From NCBI GenBank assembly GCA_052161645.1, contig CP197414.1: 64,000 nucleotides of DNA; one strand, given 5' to 3'. Of the stretch, positions 26,960-35,349 are shown in pieces; positions within the stretch are counted from its first letter, which is position 1, and the number at the start of each line of letters is the position of its first letter. The position numbers were made by a program, and so were the translations under genes. This DNA comes from Laterigemmans sp052161645 (GTDB taxonomy: Bacteria > Planctomycetota > Planctomycetia > Pirellulales > Pirellulaceae). The notes under the pieces were generated by a model, which did no database searches, had not been told where the DNA came from, and was given only the letters and a program-made list of their open reading frames with translations.

Positions 26960-26974
26960 GAACTCGAGGAGTTC
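26960..26974 (+). terminator. Short hairpin downstream of the cytochrome gene
   Basis: A perfect six-base-pair stem, GAACTC and GAGTTC, encloses the loop GAG and is followed by GTTT, 24 bases after the stop codon. The U-tract is short, so termination is possible but weak. Confidence 0.35.
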
Positions 26975-26976
26975 GT

Positions 26977-27005
26977 TTGGGCATTGCCGGAAAATTCGCT
27001 AGAAT
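26977..27005 (+). promoter_or_regulatory. Putative promoter of the ECF sigma factor gene
   Basis: TTGGGC (26977-26982) and TAGAAT (27000-27005) are separated by 17 bases. The first matches the housekeeping -35 box in three of six positions and the second the -10 box in five of six. The start codon of the sigma factor lies about 60 bases downstream of the predicted transcription start. Confidence 0.35.
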
Positions 27006-27070
27006 TTTAGTTCCGCTGAAACCCATCACCGAATTTCTAAGTAAGTTGCCAACTTTCCCTGAACAGTCTG

Positions 27071-27715
27071 ATGCCAGGTAATTCCGCTAACGCTGACCAG
27101 CGTGATGGCTCCGACGTGACGATGTGGATTCGTTCATTGGAGACCGGAGATGCAGAAGCTGCGGAACAGCTCTGGGCGTACTGTTTTCCACGTTTGTTGA
27201 GCTATTCGCGGGGAAAGTTGCCAGCCGGTTTGCGGCGCGTCCTGGATGAGGAGGACGTTGCATTGAGTGCGTTCAAAAGCTTCTGCTTCGGGGCGGCCAA
27301 GGGCTCTCTTGGGCAAATTCAGGGACGAGACGAATTATGGAAACTGTTGTATTGCATCACTGCTAGAAAAGCTACCGGCGAGATTCGCCGAGAGACGCGG
27401 CAGAAACGAGGTAGCGGAAAGGTTAGTGGGGAGTCCGTGTTCATTTCGGCAGATGGTGGCGAGGTGTCCAGTGGCTTGCAGAACTTTCCCGCGGCCGAGC
27501 CCACCCCAGCTGAGCTGGTTGAGTTTACAAATCAGTGTGAAAAGCTGTTCGATATTCTGGACGATGACGTCTTGCGGGCGATCGCGATACTTCGCGTTGA
27601 GGGCTACGCGGTCGAGGAGATTGCGGCACGCGTTGGATGCGCGCGGCGTTCTGTGGAGCGTCGTTTAAATCTGATTCGCACAATTTGGACCCGAGAACTG
27701 GACAACTCATCTTGA
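27071..27715 (+). CDS. ECF-family RNA polymerase sigma factor, planctomycete type
   Basis: The 214-residue product has the two sigma-factor regions of ECF proteins. Region 2 lies about residues 20-100 (AEQLWAYCFPRLLSYSRGKL, then the DEEDVALSAFKSF segment). Region 4 with its helix-turn-helix is at the C-terminus (VEGYAVEEIAARVGCARRSV). A long Ser/Gly-rich linker (about residues 108-145) separates them. The pattern DEEDVALSAF is typical of the planctomycete ECF group. No anti-sigma factor gene is adjacent; instead a Ser/Thr kinase gene follows after 228 bases, an arrangement in which kinase-dependent control of the sigma factor has been proposed for other bacteria. The target promoters cannot be identified. 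Confidence 0.87.
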   Translation: MPGNSANADQRDGSDVTMWIRSLETGDAEAAEQLWAYCFPRLLSYSRGKLPAGLRRVLDEEDVALSAFKSFCFGAAKGSLGQIQGRDELWKLLYCITARKATGEIRRETRQKRGSGKVSGESVFISADGGEVSSGLQNFPAAEPTPAELVEFTNQCEKLFDILDDDVLRAIAILRVEGYAVEEIAARVGCARRSVERRLNLIRTIWTRELDNSS

Positions 27716-27943
27716 ATCAGTTCAGCCAACAAATCATGGGCGGAATTTTGGCGGTCGCCAGCCCTCTTTGGCGACACCAGATTGGCAGCCTTCTGCCTCT
27801 TGTCAAAACAGTAAAGATACTTGGCTGACGCCAAAACTGCCAACGGTTATTCGAGTGGTTTTTGGGTTGCGGCTCAGCATGGAAATCAATCGCCGGATGG
27901 CTTTGTTCGATGGCGAAGACTCAACGGTAAAGGAACTAGTGCG

Positions 27944-30442
27944 ATGGCTCCGACGGTCGCGGCAACATCATTGTCTATCGCTGAATTGCGGCGGATCGAG
28001 GAATTGTGTACGCGTTATGAGCATCCTGAGGTCACCGCTGATCGTGATATTGCCGGCTTGGCAGCGACGGCAAACACGCCAGCCGAACGTCACTGGTTAT
28101 TGCTGGAAATTATCGGCTTGGACGTCGAGTTGCGGCGGGACCGGGGAGAACAACCGTCGCCGTCCGATTACGAAAGCGTGCTCCAGGAGGATGATCTAAA
28201 AGTTGTTGGCGAAGTCTTCCGCAAGCTTCCATCACAATCAGAAACCTCGGCCTGCCGTTCCACACGCTATCAGTTCATTGATCAGGTGGGACGGGGGGGG
28301 ATCGGTGAGATATGGCGAGTGTTCGATAAGCATTCGCAGCGATCGCTCGCGATCAAGCTGCTGCGGGCGCCTTTTCGGGATCAAAACGCGGCTATCGAAA
28401 GGTTGCGACGGGAGGCTTTACTGACGGGCAGTTTGCAGCATCCTGGTATTCCCCCGATCTATGAGCACGGTCAGCTTGATAACGGTGAATTTTACTTTTC
28501 GATGAAGCTCGTGCAGGGCAAAACCTTGGAGGAACTGTTAAGTTCTCAGCGAGCAAACGCTTACGATACCATTGAGGCACTCGGGTGGTTCGAGCAAGTT
28601 GCCCAAGCGATTGCCTTTGCCCATGCTGAAAAGCTCGTGCACCGCGATCTAAAACCTCACAACATCATGATCGGTCGCTTTGGTGAGGTCCAAATGATGG
28701 ACTGGGGAATGGCCAAGCGTCTCGATCAGATGCAGGAGTTGGAGTCACCGGTTGCCCCGCACGACACTTTCGATTTCAGCGTCAGTGAGACTCCGCACGC
28801 CGCCGAATTGACATCGGCCGGCGATATCATCGGGACACCGCATTACATGGCTCCTGAACAAGCCCGCGGGCAACTGGAGCAAGTTGATGCGCGGGCGGAT
28901 GTATTTGGCCTTGGGGTAATTCTCTACCAAATTCTCTTGGGCGAAAGGATTGACCAAGATATTGATCCCCAGCAGATTGTCGCCCGTCGCGCGGCAGGTG
29001 TCTTGGAGCCTGCGCTAGCCCGTTTGCGTGAACAAGGTGCTCATGTGGAATTGGCAAAGTTGTGTCAGCATTGCTTAAGTCCAGATCCGGCGGAACGTCC
29101 CCGCGATGCGGGAGTCGTCGCCGCGGCTATATCGAACTATCTGGTCAATGCGCAACGCCGCGTGACTCAGCTGGAAATCGAGCAGGCGAAACAAGATCTG
29201 CAGCGTCGAGAAAGTCGTCGCCGACAACGAATTCTACTGTCTGCCGCGATGGGAATTGTGGCGGTAGCCCTAGTCGGGATGTTCGCCTTCGCCTGGCAAG
29301 CAAATAAGACTTTAAAGGCGGCTCAAGTCGCCGAGGCTGCCGCAATTTCCGCCCGGGAAGAAGCGGAGGCGACTCGCAGAATTAATGACTTTCTTAATCA
29401 AGTGCTGGCAACTCCTCGCCCTGGCGAAAGCGGTAGCACAGTCACTTTACTGGCAGCGATCAATGAAGCGGTCCCATTGATTGCTGTGAATTTTTCCGAC
29501 CAACCTCTTTTGGAAGCTTCAGTTCGCTTAACTCTGGGTGATACGTATCGAGAACTCGGTGAGCCCGAGTTGGCTGTCGAGCAACATGAGCTTGCACTCG
29601 CTGCTTGGTTGGCATCCTCGTCGAAAGATGAACTGGAATTACTTGAGTATAAAAGCCGGCTGAGTGGTTCGCTCAGGAAACTTGGTGGCGAGGAAGATTT
29701 ACTTAGGGCTGCCGCTCTGCGAAGCGAAGTCATTCAACGACGCAGCGAGCTGCTCGGTGAGGACCATCCCGATACGCTAGACGCCATGAATGGTTTGGCA
29801 CTCATTCACACTGCACTTCGTGAGTATGAATTGGCCGAAGCATTGTATCTGCAGTTGATCTCGTTGCAAGCGAAAGACCCCGCAACGGAAGCGATCGATC
29901 GGGCAATACCACTCGGCAATTTGGCCGACCTACAGCTTCGCATGAAGAAATTTGATGCCGCCGAACGGAGTTTTAAGCAATCGCTTGCGTTGCATGAGTC
30001 GCAGCCTGAAGGTGATTATTTATATAGCGTGCAAATTTTATACGGGGTATTGTTGGATGAGCTAGAACGTTATCAGGAATCCGAAGTCATGCTGAGAAAA
30101 GGTCTCGCTGGACGTCAGGAGTATTTAGGGCCGCTGCATCGTCTTACTTTGTCCGCGCATCGGAAACTGTGTCGCATGCTCTTGGCAGCTGAAGCCTATG
30201 AAAAGGCGGAGGCGGATGTGTGGGCCTGTTGGCGGAGTCATCAAGAGCTATACGGACCAACGTCCTCCTATACGATCGGTGTTGAGAGTTACCTCATTCC
30301 CGTTATGACGGCGGTGGGAAAAACGGCGGAATTAGAGGAAATCTTGGTGTCGACTTACCAAGCAGTTGTCGCCGAGTATGGCGCCGATCATGAAAAGGCG
30401 CAAATCGCACTTGAGCGTCTTGAGGAATTGCGTGCACCCTGA
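27944..30442 (+). CDS. Membrane Ser/Thr protein kinase with TPR-like sensor domain
   Basis: The 832-residue product has a Hanks-type kinase domain. It shows the glycine loop VGRGGIGEIW, the Lys of LAIKLL (about residue 138), the catalytic loop HRDLKPHN (about 233-240), DWG in place of DFG (about 253), and GTPHYMAPEQ. A single membrane helix (about residues 430-450) is followed by a short coiled coil and TPR-like repeats (LGDTYRELGEPELAVEQHE and others) outside the cytoplasm. ATG 27944 follows AAAGGA at about ten bases and is preferred to a TTG at 27821. The gene follows the ECF sigma factor and the two probably form a signalling unit. The ligand sensed is unknown. Confidence 0.88.
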   Translation: MAPTVAATSLSIAELRRIEELCTRYEHPEVTADRDIAGLAATANTPAERHWLLLEIIGLDVELRRDRGEQPSPSDYESVLQEDDLKVVGEVFRKLPSQSETSACRSTRYQFIDQVGRGGIGEIWRVFDKHSQRSLAIKLLRAPFRDQNAAIERLRREALLTGSLQHPGIPPIYEHGQLDNGEFYFSMKLVQGKTLEELLSSQRANAYDTIEALGWFEQVAQAIAFAHAEKLVHRDLKPHNIMIGRFGEVQMMDWGMAKRLDQMQELESPVAPHDTFDFSVSETPHAAELTSAGDIIGTPHYMAPEQARGQLEQVDARADVFGLGVILYQILLGERIDQDIDPQQIVARRAAGVLEPALARLREQGAHVELAKLCQHCLSPDPAERPRDAGVVAAAISNYLVNAQRRVTQLEIEQAKQDLQRRESRRRQRILLSAAMGIVAVALVGMFAFAWQANKTLKAAQVAEAAAISAREEAEATRRINDFLNQVLATPRPGESGSTVTLLAAINEAVPLIAVNFSDQPLLEASVRLTLGDTYRELGEPELAVEQHELALAAWLASSSKDELELLEYKSRLSGSLRKLGGEEDLLRAAALRSEVIQRRSELLGEDHPDTLDAMNGLALIHTALREYELAEALYLQLISLQAKDPATEAIDRAIPLGNLADLQLRMKKFDAAERSFKQSLALHESQPEGDYLYSVQILYGVLLDELERYQESEVMLRKGLAGRQEYLGPLHRLTLSAHRKLCRMLLAAEAYEKAEADVWACWRSHQELYGPTSSYTIGVESYLIPVMTAVGKTAELEEILVSTYQAVVAEYGADHEKAQIALERLEELRAP

Positions 30443-30654
30443 CCTGACGCTGATGCTGACCGGCGTCGTTTTCGTCCATGGGAACGCAGGCGGTTTCTCT
30501 CGCTTGCTGACGGCACGTGTCTGCTAAGCTCTGTTCGCCATGCCAGCTTGTTTTCATCGAGCGTAGGCCAGCGTCTGTGCGGCGGCGATCGCATTCACTA
30601 AATTACTTGTGGATGTCGGTACGTTTTTGGAGCGAGCCCTTGAGCAACGAATTC

Positions 30655-33384
30655 ATGGAACAGGACTTTCATGGGATGACCAGTGAAGGGGTGGTCGCCC
30701 TTCTGGAAAGTGACGACAAGCACGGATTGATATTGCCGGAGGTGGCCAAGCGTCAAGCACGCTTCGGCCCCAACGCCTTGCCCGCGCAGCAATCTCAAGG
30801 GCTGCTCCTGACCCTCTTTTTGCAATTTAATCAGCCTCTGATTTATCTCCTGTTGGCTGCTGTCGTCGTCACGGCAGCGTTAGGCGAATGGATCGACTCG
30901 GGAGTTATCCTTGCAGTCGTGTTGGTCAACGCGTTGATCGGTTTTTTGCAGGAATCGAAGGCGGCGAAGGCATTGGAAGCGTTAGCCAAGATGTCGGTTA
31001 CCGAGGCTCGCGTGCTGAGGGACGGCGAATTGCATCATGTGCAGTCGGCGGAACTCGTGCCGGGGGATATTGTCGTCTTGCAGTCGGGTGATAAGGTGCC
31101 GGCAGATATGCGTCTGCTCCATTGTCGCGAGTTGCAGATTGACGAATCGGCATTAACCGGCGAATCAGTGCCGGTCGAGAAAAGTTCAGCTCGCTTGGAC
31201 GCTGCGGAACCATTGGCCGACCGAGTTAACTTGGCTTTCTCTTCAACATTGGTGACATACGGACAAGGTCGTGGGATTGTCTTCGCCACCGGAGTCCATA
31301 CGGAAGTTGGACGGATCGGAGAGCTGGTTTCCAATGCGGATGTGTTGGAGACTCCGCTGACGAGGAAGATTGCCAGCTTCAGTAAGTTGTTGCTGGTCGT
31401 GATTCTTGTACTCGCCGCTGTCACCTTCGTTGTCGGAGTAATTCGCGGGCAGTCAGCCTTTGACATGTTTATGGCAGCAGTTGCCTTGGCCGTCGGAGCC
31501 ATTCCGGAAGGACTCCCGGCGGCGGTCACAATTACGTTGGCGATTGGTGTCAAACGCATGGCGGGTCGTCAAGCAGTCATTCGCAAGCTACCCGCGGTGG
31601 AAACCTTGGGTAGCACGACCACAATCTGCTCCGATAAAACCGGCACCCTAACGGTAAATCAGATGACGGTAAACGCGGTCTGGGCTGGCCGCCAGCATTA
31701 CACCCTCACCGGTACCGGCTATGCCCATGAGGGGCAAGTCTTGGACAAAGCTCAACAGCCTGTTTCCCGGGCCAGCAAGGGTGGCGGCGCGGCCGAAAAC
31801 GCGCTTCAGCAATGTTTGATGTGTGGATTTTTGTGTAATGACTCGGCGTTGCTATTGCGAGAAGAGCAGTGGGAAGTCGAAGGAGATCCAACGGAAGCAG
31901 CGCTCATTGTTTCCGCGCGGAAATTTGGCATTGATGATGATTTTCAGCTGTCAAAATACTTGCGTTTGGATGCAATTCCTTTTGAGTCCCAGTACCAATA
32001 CATGGCCACCCTGCATGCTGGCGTGGCGGATGATTCGCGAGTGATTTTTGTGAAAGGTGCGGTGGAGGTTGTGTTGCGAAAGTGCCATTCAATGGTCGAT
32101 GACAAGGGACGACGGATTGAAATTGACGAGGCACAAGTATTGGCCCAGCAGGAGGCGATGGCAGCCAGCGGGCTGCGGGTGTTGGCTTTCGCTGCAGGTG
32201 AAATGCCCGTCGGGGCCGCCGAAATTGGCCATGCCGACATTGATAGACTGATTTTTTTAGGGTTGCAAGGCATGATCGATCCGCCTCGTCCTGAGGCAAT
32301 CGAAGCTGTGCGGGCATGTCAGGAGGCGGGAATTCGCATCAAGATGATTACTGGCGATCACCCGGTGACCGCTGGTGCCATCGCAAGCAAGCTTGGTATT
32401 GACGGCTTGGACTCGTGGGAGTCAGCCCAGTCTGTTTCAGTGACTGGCAGTCAGCTTGCGGAGTGCAACGATGATGAATTGTCAGACCTCGTGGACCGCG
32501 TAGTCGTTTTTGCGAGGGCTACCCCCGAGCAAAAGTTGCGACTGGTGCGAGCTTTGCAGACTCGCGGGCATGTGGTCGCGATGACTGGGGATGGGGTAAA
32601 CGATGCGCCCGCGCTGAAGCAGGCCGACATTGGTGTTGCCATGGGCGTGGGGGGCACGGAGGTGGCAAAGGAAGCTGCCGATATGGTGTTGACAGACGAT
32701 AACTTTGCCACCATCAAGGCTGCTGTTGAAGAGGGACGCAGCGTCTTTGACAATCTCACGAAATTTATCGTCTGGACATTGCCAACCAATGCGGGCGAGG
32801 GGCTCTTGATCCTGACGGCCATTTTTGCTGGCGTCACTTTGCCACTTTTACCGGTTCAGATCCTCTGGATCAACATGACCACCGCGGTTCTGTTAGGGCT
32901 GATGTTGGCGTTTGAACCCAAAGAGCCTGATATCATGCAGAGGCCGCCGCGAGACCCTCAGGTGCCGCTGTTGACTGGTGCCTTAATCGTGAGAATCGTG
33001 ATTGTGGCTCTGATTTTGCTCGTTGGTGGGTTCGCATCATTTGATTGGGCTTTGGGCCAAGGATACTCCCCAGCGGAGGCCAGGACCGTGTCTGTAAACG
33101 TGTTTGTCATGGTTGAAATGTTTTATTTGTTCAACTGTCGCTCACTGACCAAATCGATGTTTCAAATTGGATTATTTACGAATCGCTGGATTGCGGTCGG
33201 TGTTTCCAGCATGATTTGTCTCCAGCTTGCTTTCACGTACTTGCCCATCTTCAACCTCTGGTTCTCCAGCGCGCCGATTGGCTGGGAGGCTTGGGGGCGA
33301 ATTCTGCTGACTGCCTTCGCAACTTACGTGGTGGTTGGGCTGGAAAAAAGTTTGCGGCGTCGCTGGGTGCGGCGAAAACATTAG
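30655..33384 (+). CDS. P2-type cation-transporting ATPase (CtpF-like)
   Basis: The product (909 residues from ATG 30655) is a P-type ATPase. It has LTGES in the actuator domain, the M4 motif PEGLP, the phosphorylation site DKTGTLT, and the hinge TGDGVNDAPALKQADIG. The sixth membrane segment reads LWINMTTAVLLGLMLAFEP: the Asn and first Thr of Ca2+ pumps are kept, but Ala replaces the Asp that coordinates Ca2+ in SERCA. This pattern fits the bacterial CtpF-like group, whose ion is debated. Ten membrane helices are expected. The start is uncertain, since ATG 30613 and GTG 30517 are in frame and no Shine-Dalgarno site decides. Its 3' end faces the convergent membrane-protein gene 22 bases away. 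Confidence 0.88.
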   Translation: MEQDFHGMTSEGVVALLESDDKHGLILPEVAKRQARFGPNALPAQQSQGLLLTLFLQFNQPLIYLLLAAVVVTAALGEWIDSGVILAVVLVNALIGFLQESKAAKALEALAKMSVTEARVLRDGELHHVQSAELVPGDIVVLQSGDKVPADMRLLHCRELQIDESALTGESVPVEKSSARLDAAEPLADRVNLAFSSTLVTYGQGRGIVFATGVHTEVGRIGELVSNADVLETPLTRKIASFSKLLLVVILVLAAVTFVVGVIRGQSAFDMFMAAVALAVGAIPEGLPAAVTITLAIGVKRMAGRQAVIRKLPAVETLGSTTTICSDKTGTLTVNQMTVNAVWAGRQHYTLTGTGYAHEGQVLDKAQQPVSRASKGGGAAENALQQCLMCGFLCNDSALLLREEQWEVEGDPTEAALIVSARKFGIDDDFQLSKYLRLDAIPFESQYQYMATLHAGVADDSRVIFVKGAVEVVLRKCHSMVDDKGRRIEIDEAQVLAQQEAMAASGLRVLAFAAGEMPVGAAEIGHADIDRLIFLGLQGMIDPPRPEAIEAVRACQEAGIRIKMITGDHPVTAGAIASKLGIDGLDSWESAQSVSVTGSQLAECNDDELSDLVDRVVVFARATPEQKLRLVRALQTRGHVVAMTGDGVNDAPALKQADIGVAMGVGGTEVAKEAADMVLTDDNFATIKAAVEEGRSVFDNLTKFIVWTLPTNAGEGLLILTAIFAGVTLPLLPVQILWINMTTAVLLGLMLAFEPKEPDIMQRPPRDPQVPLLTGALIVRIVIVALILLVGGFASFDWALGQGYSPAEARTVSVNVFVMVEMFYLFNCRSLTKSMFQIGLFTNRWIAVGVSSMICLQLAFTYLPIFNLWFSSAPIGWEAWGRILLTAFATYVVVGLEKSLRRRWVRRKH

Positions 33385-33406
33385 CGTCGCCTTTTGAACG
33401 AAGTAC

Positions 33407-34117
33407 CTACATTGCTCCTGTTCTTGGTAGTGATTGGGCGCGGGCGATACTGATGGCCTTGTAGACGCGATAAATCAAGCTTGTAAACATGATGGCAACT
33501 AACAGCGAACCGACACCAACCATTGCCAGAAGGATGATTTCTAAGTCGCTACTGAAGGATTGGAAAACTGTGCTCGCAATTGCCAAGATGGTGATTATGC
33601 CCGCAGCGATTAATATGGTTTTTCCCTTGTCTCGTAGATCATGGCGTTTTAAATATGTCGAGATTCGCATCATAAATAACACGAACATAATCACCGATAA
33701 AAGAGCTAGCAGAGCCTCCGATAAATTAATGATTTGACTAGCGAATGAATCAAACATGATTCCTGAAATGCCTTCCCCAAGCGATAAAGTCAATGCGAGT
33801 AATTGGCAGACGACCGCAGTGATGATCATGCCTTTCGCACCTGTTTCCGCCGGTGTCATCAAGCAGACCAGCGGTCCGATGATGAGCAGTAGCAGGCCAA
33901 TCAGCAGGATTAAACCAATGGCGATTGCGAGGGGAGGAAAACCGAAGACGGCTACGATCGCTGCGCAATAGGACAGAATCACGATCATCAACCCGTAAAA
34001 CGTGATCTGCAGTCCCCGCTCGGTACTGGCCAAAGCTTGCATGTTTTCCAGAGGCGATACCAGGGTTAATTCGCTGGTCTCGCTGGGAGGTGCGAAAGGA
34101 TTGGGGGTATCTGGCAT
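33407..34117 (-). CDS. Hypothetical membrane protein, about six helices
   Basis: I do not recognise a family. The 236-residue product has an N-terminal Pro/Ser-rich cytoplasmic stretch with NPFAPP, a motif frequent at the start of small planctomycete membrane proteins, and then about six hydrophobic segments (for example FYGLMIVILSYCAAIVAVFG and LAIAIGLILLIGLLLLIIG). The start ATG 34117 is strongly supported by AGGAG seven bases upstream. It lies 70 bases downstream of the small PGPGW-like membrane protein gene and may be co-transcribed with it. Confidence 0.75.
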   Translation of the reverse strand: MPDTPNPFAPPSETSELTLVSPLENMQALASTERGLQITFYGLMIVILSYCAAIVAVFGFPPLAIAIGLILLIGLLLLIIGPLVCLMTPAETGAKGMIITAVVCQLLALTLSLGEGISGIMFDSFASQIINLSEALLALLSVIMFVLFMMRISTYLKRHDLRDKGKTILIAAGIITILAIASTVFQSFSSDLEIILLAMVGVGSLLVAIMFTSLIYRVYKAISIARAQSLPRTGAM

Positions 34118-34187
34118 TGTGAACTCCTATCGTTAATGGCAAGCATCTGGTACTTGACGATAGTTTATCAGCTAGCAGAGGGCGTTG

Positions 34188-34613
34188 TTAGGGTGACTGA
34201 GCATCCGGCGTGGGGGCTTGGAGGTCTAGCGGTGGACGGTTCGCTCTATTCCGCAGCCAATTCATCGTGGACAAGATCGGCTTCCGAGTCGCCAAGTATC
34301 GCTCCAAACGAAACTTGCCTGGAAAATTTATCAACGTGAGTCCCAGTAAAATACTGATGATCCCCTGCCCCGGGAGCACGAGCATGGCAATCCCCATCAG
34401 CACGAAGACCACGCCGGCTAAATTTTTGCCCAGCAGCCAAGCGTAGTAGACAAAAAGAGCAAAACCACGTGGTTTCGCCCGGTGCCTGCGATCATGGTTG
34501 AAGTAATCAGCGGGAAGCCGCACGATAATCGGCGGGATTGCGAGCAGTGATCCAAAGAACATCAAAACGGACCCGGCAGCGAGCCACCATACCCAACGTG
34601 AATCAAAATTCAT
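34188..34613 (-). CDS. Small membrane protein, PGPGW family-like
   Basis: The 141-residue product has two or three hydrophobic segments and the sequence MLVLPGQGIISILLGLTLINFPG, which matches the pattern of the PGPGW putative transmembrane family. A positively charged tail (LRNRANRPPL) follows. Its biochemical role is not known. The first ATG (34613) is used; a TTG one codon upstream is ignored. The gene is followed by another membrane-protein gene on the same strand, and the upstream region is shared with the divergent cold-shock gene. Confidence 0.72.
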   Translation of the reverse strand: MNFDSRWVWWLAAGSVLMFFGSLLAIPPIIVRLPADYFNHDRRHRAKPRGFALFVYYAWLLGKNLAGVVFVLMGIAMLVLPGQGIISILLGLTLINFPGKFRLERYLATRKPILSTMNWLRNRANRPPLDLQAPTPDAQSP

Positions 34614-34923
34614 CAAAACTAATCCATCGTCGACTTGCGGACGGAGTCTAAGTTGGGGGAATTGCTCCTAAAATGGTACAAAATTCCCGTCGGTTCGCAT
34701 TGAATTTTTCGTTTGCTAGGAATTAAAAATCGAAAATATAGGGGGAAATCGCAGTTTTCTGACCCTTTTCTGATTTCTCTCGATTACTTGACAGGCAAAT
34801 GTGCAAGTAAACCGTTTGCGTGGTGTGCTCCCAGGCGATAGACTCTGGCAATCTTGGGGGCGGCCAGTGGGCAACCGTATGCTTTACGACGTCCCTTCAT
34901 GCAGTAACTTTGAGAATGTACAA
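34614..34923. other. Intergenic region upstream of the cold-shock gene
   Basis: The 310-base divergent spacer is AT-rich near 34700-34740. It has an exact TTGACA at 34788-34793 on the plus strand, but no acceptable -10 box at the right distance. A long leader, as known for many cold-shock mRNAs, is plausible, yet no defined RNA element could be recognised. Confidence 0.4.
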
Positions 34924-35121
34924 ATGGCTGAAGGCACGATTAGAAAATTGACCGACAAGGGTTTTGGATTCATCAGTACTGGTGGGGAAAACGACCTGTT
35001 TTTTCACTCATCAAGCGTTTCTGGTGCTCGCTTTGAAGAATTGCGTGAAGGCCAAAAGGTATCATTCGATGAAGGCCGCGGACCGAAAGGCCCCTGCGCC
35101 GAGAACGTTAACCCTCTCTAA
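34924..35121 (+). CDS. Cold-shock domain protein (CspA-like)
   Basis: The 65-residue product is a single cold-shock domain, an OB-fold that binds single-stranded nucleic acid. RNP1 appears as KGFGFIS and RNP2 as DLFFHSS; the length matches typical CspA proteins (65-70 residues). The start is set at ATG 34924, because the frame upstream to 34801 lacks similarity to the family. The opening MAEGTIRKL is a slightly divergent version of the usual MxxGTVKWF: Arg-Lys-Leu replaces the Lys-Trp-Phe, so one aromatic RNA-stacking residue is missing. Stress-related RNA chaperone activity is expected. Confidence 0.88.
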   Translation: MAEGTIRKLTDKGFGFISTGGENDLFFHSSSVSGARFEELREGQKVSFDEGRGPKGPCAENVNPL

Positions 35122-35182
35122 TCTCAATGTTTGTTCTGACAAACTAATTTGAGTGCAGAAAATCTAAAAGCACTAATCACAT

Positions 35183-35218
35183 AGTTCGCATCGTCTGATT
35201 TAGGTCAGCGTGCGAACT
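35183..35218. terminator. Two-part stem-loop between convergent genes
   Basis: AGTTCGCA (35183-35190) pairs perfectly with TGCGAACT (35211-35218), and within the loop CTGA pairs with TCAG. On the minus strand a TTTT run follows about 13 bases later; on the plus strand no U-tract follows directly. It may act as a bidirectional terminator between the cold-shock and PQQ-repeat genes. Confidence 0.45.
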
Positions 35219-35261
35219 CTGTGCCGAATAAAATTTCAAGGGCTTTTCTAACTGTTTGAAT

Positions 35262-35305
35262 ATTCTCTGCTCAGCCAACCATAGTTAGGTCTGGCAGCGG
35301 AGAAT
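35262..35305. terminator. Second stem-loop between convergent genes
   Basis: ATTCTCTGCT (35262-35271) pairs with AGCGGAGAAT (35296-35305) with one G-T wobble, and GCCA/TGGC extends pairing into the loop. It lies 45 bases past the 3' end of the minus-strand PQQ-repeat gene. No U-tract is adjacent. Confidence 0.35.
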
Positions 35306-35349
35306 GTTCTCAGTTGAACTTCTACCTTAAGCTCTTTCCTCGCGGAATT

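Noticed and set aside
34788..34816. Promoter of the cold-shock gene from TTGACA at 34788
   Set aside because: No acceptable -10 box lies 15-19 bases downstream.
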